Shown here piece by piece: positions 6,026 to 7,048 of a DNA stretch of 7,048 bases. Made by a program: the position numbers and the translations under genes. The notes under the pieces are model-generated. The model had not been told where the DNA came from and made no database searches. It saw nothing but the letters and a program-made list of their open reading frames with translations. The first letter of the stretch is position 1. Each line of letters starts with the position of its first letter. The stretch comes from an uncultured Peptococcaceae bacterium (lineage in GTDB: Bacteria; Bacillota; Dehalobacteriia; UBA4068; JAAVYR01): positions 1 through 7,048 of the forward strand of contig CATIYQ010000108.1 of NCBI GenBank assembly GCA_949739465.1. Direction: 5' to 3'.

Positions 6026-6793
6026 ATGGCAAGAGTGTTTGTACCTCAGGAGCAAATTAATGGTGATAGGATTACCATTAACGGGCAAGACGCCAAACAT
6101 ATAGCAACAGTATTACGCCATGAAGTGGGCGACTTCTTAGAGGTTATTTGCGAAGGATTGGTCTATGAGACAGAAATCGTTGCCATTGAGAAAGGCTTGG
6201 TACAAGCAAAGGTGGTTGCCATTCCTGATATCCAAGCAGAACAGCCCATTGAGATTTATCTGCTCCAAGGGTTGCCCAAGGGGGACAAGCTGGAGTGGAT
6301 TATTCAGAAAAGCGTAGAGCTGGGCGTTTATCAAGTCTTACCTGTTGTTATGGAGCGGAGCGTCTCTCAGCTTACAGCGGAAAAGGCAAAGAAAAAGCGG
6401 GAACGCTGGCAGACCATAGCGGGAGAAGCGGGCAAGCAATGCCGCCGTAACCGTATTCCCGAGGTGATAGTTCCCCAAGGATTAGAACAGGCGCTTAAAT
6501 CTTTGCCCCAGGATTGCAAAATCCTTGCTCCTTGGGAGGAAGAAGCGACGAAAGGCATTGGCGCATTTTTACAGGGAACGCCAACCTCTGTGGCAATTAT
6601 CATTGGTCCTGAGGGCGGCATCAGCAGTAAGGAAATTGATTTGATTCGTTCCTATGGCGGAGAGACGGTAACCATGGGACCTCGTATTCTGCGGACGGAG
6701 ACGGCTGCCATTGCTGCCATTACCATGGTGGCGTACGCTTGGGGCGATTTGCATGGAGAAAAGGTGGAAAACCATGGAACAACCGACAAATAA
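6026..6793 (+). CDS. rsmE: 16S rRNA m3U1498 methyltransferase RsmE
   Basis: RsmE methylates N3 of U1498 in 16S rRNA using S-adenosylmethionine and is a SPOUT-class (knotted) enzyme. The 255-aa length fits the family. The N-terminal PUA-like domain (about 1-70) includes DAKHIATVLRHEVGD (22-36). The catalytic domain shows GLPKGDKLEWIIQKSVELGV (82-101), ERW (126-128) and EAGKQCRRNRIP (134-145). The knot motifs IGPEGGIS (193-200) and MGPRILRTETAAI (217-229) form the cofactor site. The ATG has the good Shine-Dalgarno GGGAGG (6013-6018), 7 nt upstream. A terminator and a probable promoter separate it from prmA, so it may head its own transcript with mtaB, whose start overlaps its last 20 bases. Confidence 0.96.
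   Translation: MARVFVPQEQINGDRITINGQDAKHIATVLRHEVGDFLEVICEGLVYETEIVAIEKGLVQAKVVAIPDIQAEQPIEIYLLQGLPKGDKLEWIIQKSVELGVYQVLPVVMERSVSQLTAEKAKKKRERWQTIAGEAGKQCRRNRIPEVIVPQGLEQALKSLPQDCKILAPWEEEATKGIGAFLQGTPTSVAIIIGPEGGISSKEIDLIRSYGGETVTMGPRILRTETAAIAAITMVAYAWGDLHGEKVENHGTTDK
6761..6776 (+). promoter_or_regulatory. mtaB ribosome binding site inside rsmE
   Basis: AAGGTGG (6761-6767) lies 6 nt before ATG (6774-6776), within the last codons of rsmE in another frame. The genes overlap by 20 bp, which favours translational coupling and fixes the mtaB start. Confidence 0.75.
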
Positions 6794-7048
6794 AAACGGT
6801 CTGACCGTTGCCATTCATACACTGGGCTGTCGTGTCAACCAGGAGGATTCTCAAGCCATGCTCAGCGAATTATTGCGGGCAGGTTATAACCAAGTTCCCT
6901 TTACGGAACAGGCGGATATTTATATCATTAACACCTGTACGGTAACCCATCTGGCGGACCGAAAATCTCGGCAGATGATTCGCCGCGCTGCCAAACAAAA
7001 CCCTGGCGCGCTAGTGGTGGTAACAGGCTGCTTTGCTCAGACCCATAG
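6774..7048 (+). CDS. mtaB: tRNA t6A37 methylthiotransferase MtaB, 5' part
   Basis: MtaB is a radical-SAM iron-sulfur enzyme that adds a methylthio group to t6A at position 37 of certain tRNAs, giving ms2t6A. Only the first 91 codons and two bases are present; the frame is open to the window edge, and the TAG in the last three bases is out of frame. The visible part is the N-terminal methylthiotransferase (UPF0004) domain. HTLGCRVNQ (15-23), INTCTVT (52-58), ADRKSRQMIRRA (61-72) and VVVTGCFAQ (81-89) supply Cys19, Cys54 and Cys86, the three ligands expected for the auxiliary cluster. The radical-SAM CxxxCxxC and TRAM domains would lie beyond the edge. HTLGC..NQ and the position after rsmE favour MtaB over its relatives MiaB and RimO. 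Confidence 0.9.
   Translation, partial: MEQPTNKNGLTVAIHTLGCRVNQEDSQAMLSELLRAGYNQVPFTEQADIYIINTCTVTHLADRKSRQMIRRAAKQNPGALVVVTGCFAQTH

Noticed and set aside
6510..6525. AGGATT-GCAA-AATCCT hairpin inside rsmE
   Set aside because: It is a 6-bp stem in coding sequence with no extension or positional logic, so it is likely chance.
7046..7048. TAG at the window edge as the stop of mtaB
   Set aside because: The frame from ATG 6774 reads ACC CAT AG, so the TAG is out of frame and the gene continues past the edge.

Overview
This window carries a conserved bacterial heat-shock and chaperone operon, with all genes on the + strand. The order is hrcA, grpE, dnaK, dnaJ, prmA, rsmE and the 5' end of mtaB, the same order as the seven-gene dnaK operon of Bacillus subtilis. 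Three things point to a Firmicute: hrcA leads the operon behind a CIRCE operator, prmA-rsmE-mtaB lie downstream, and the DnaK ATPase domain is the short form without the segment found in proteobacterial DnaK. I cannot name a genus; the Negativicutes or a clostridial lineage is a guess. There is no mobile element, CRISPR array, tRNA or rRNA, and no sign of recent gene transfer.

Positions 1-106 hold the control region: a sigma-A-type promoter (TTGACA, 17 bp, TATATT), a perfect CIRCE at the start of the predicted transcript, and the hrcA ribosome binding site. Positions 107-1721 encode the repressor HrcA and the nucleotide exchange factor GrpE. A 104-bp gap follows, starting with an 11-bp motif repeated three times, and then dnaK (1826-3655). 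The 116-bp dnaK-dnaJ gap contains a long hairpin without a proper T-tract. DnaJ (3772-4977) is followed 14 bp later by prmA (4992-5915), which has a perfect 12-bp inverted repeat inside its first codons. A strong intrinsic terminator (5923-5956) follows prmA. A candidate extended -10 promoter then precedes rsmE (6026-6793), whose end overlaps the start of mtaB (6774 to the window edge).

Functionally, DnaK, DnaJ and GrpE form the Hsp70 folding cycle, and HrcA represses its own operon through CIRCE when protein folding is not under stress. The last three genes modify the translation machinery: PrmA methylates ribosomal protein L11, RsmE methylates 16S rRNA, and MtaB methylthiolates tRNA. The terminator and promoter between prmA and rsmE suggest that rsmE-mtaB can be expressed apart from the chaperones.

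I see no undescribed system here. The points worth a second look are RNA and DNA structures: the grpE-dnaK triplet repeat, the dnaK-dnaJ hairpin, the hairpin inside the start of prmA, and the terminator-promoter pair that splits the operon.
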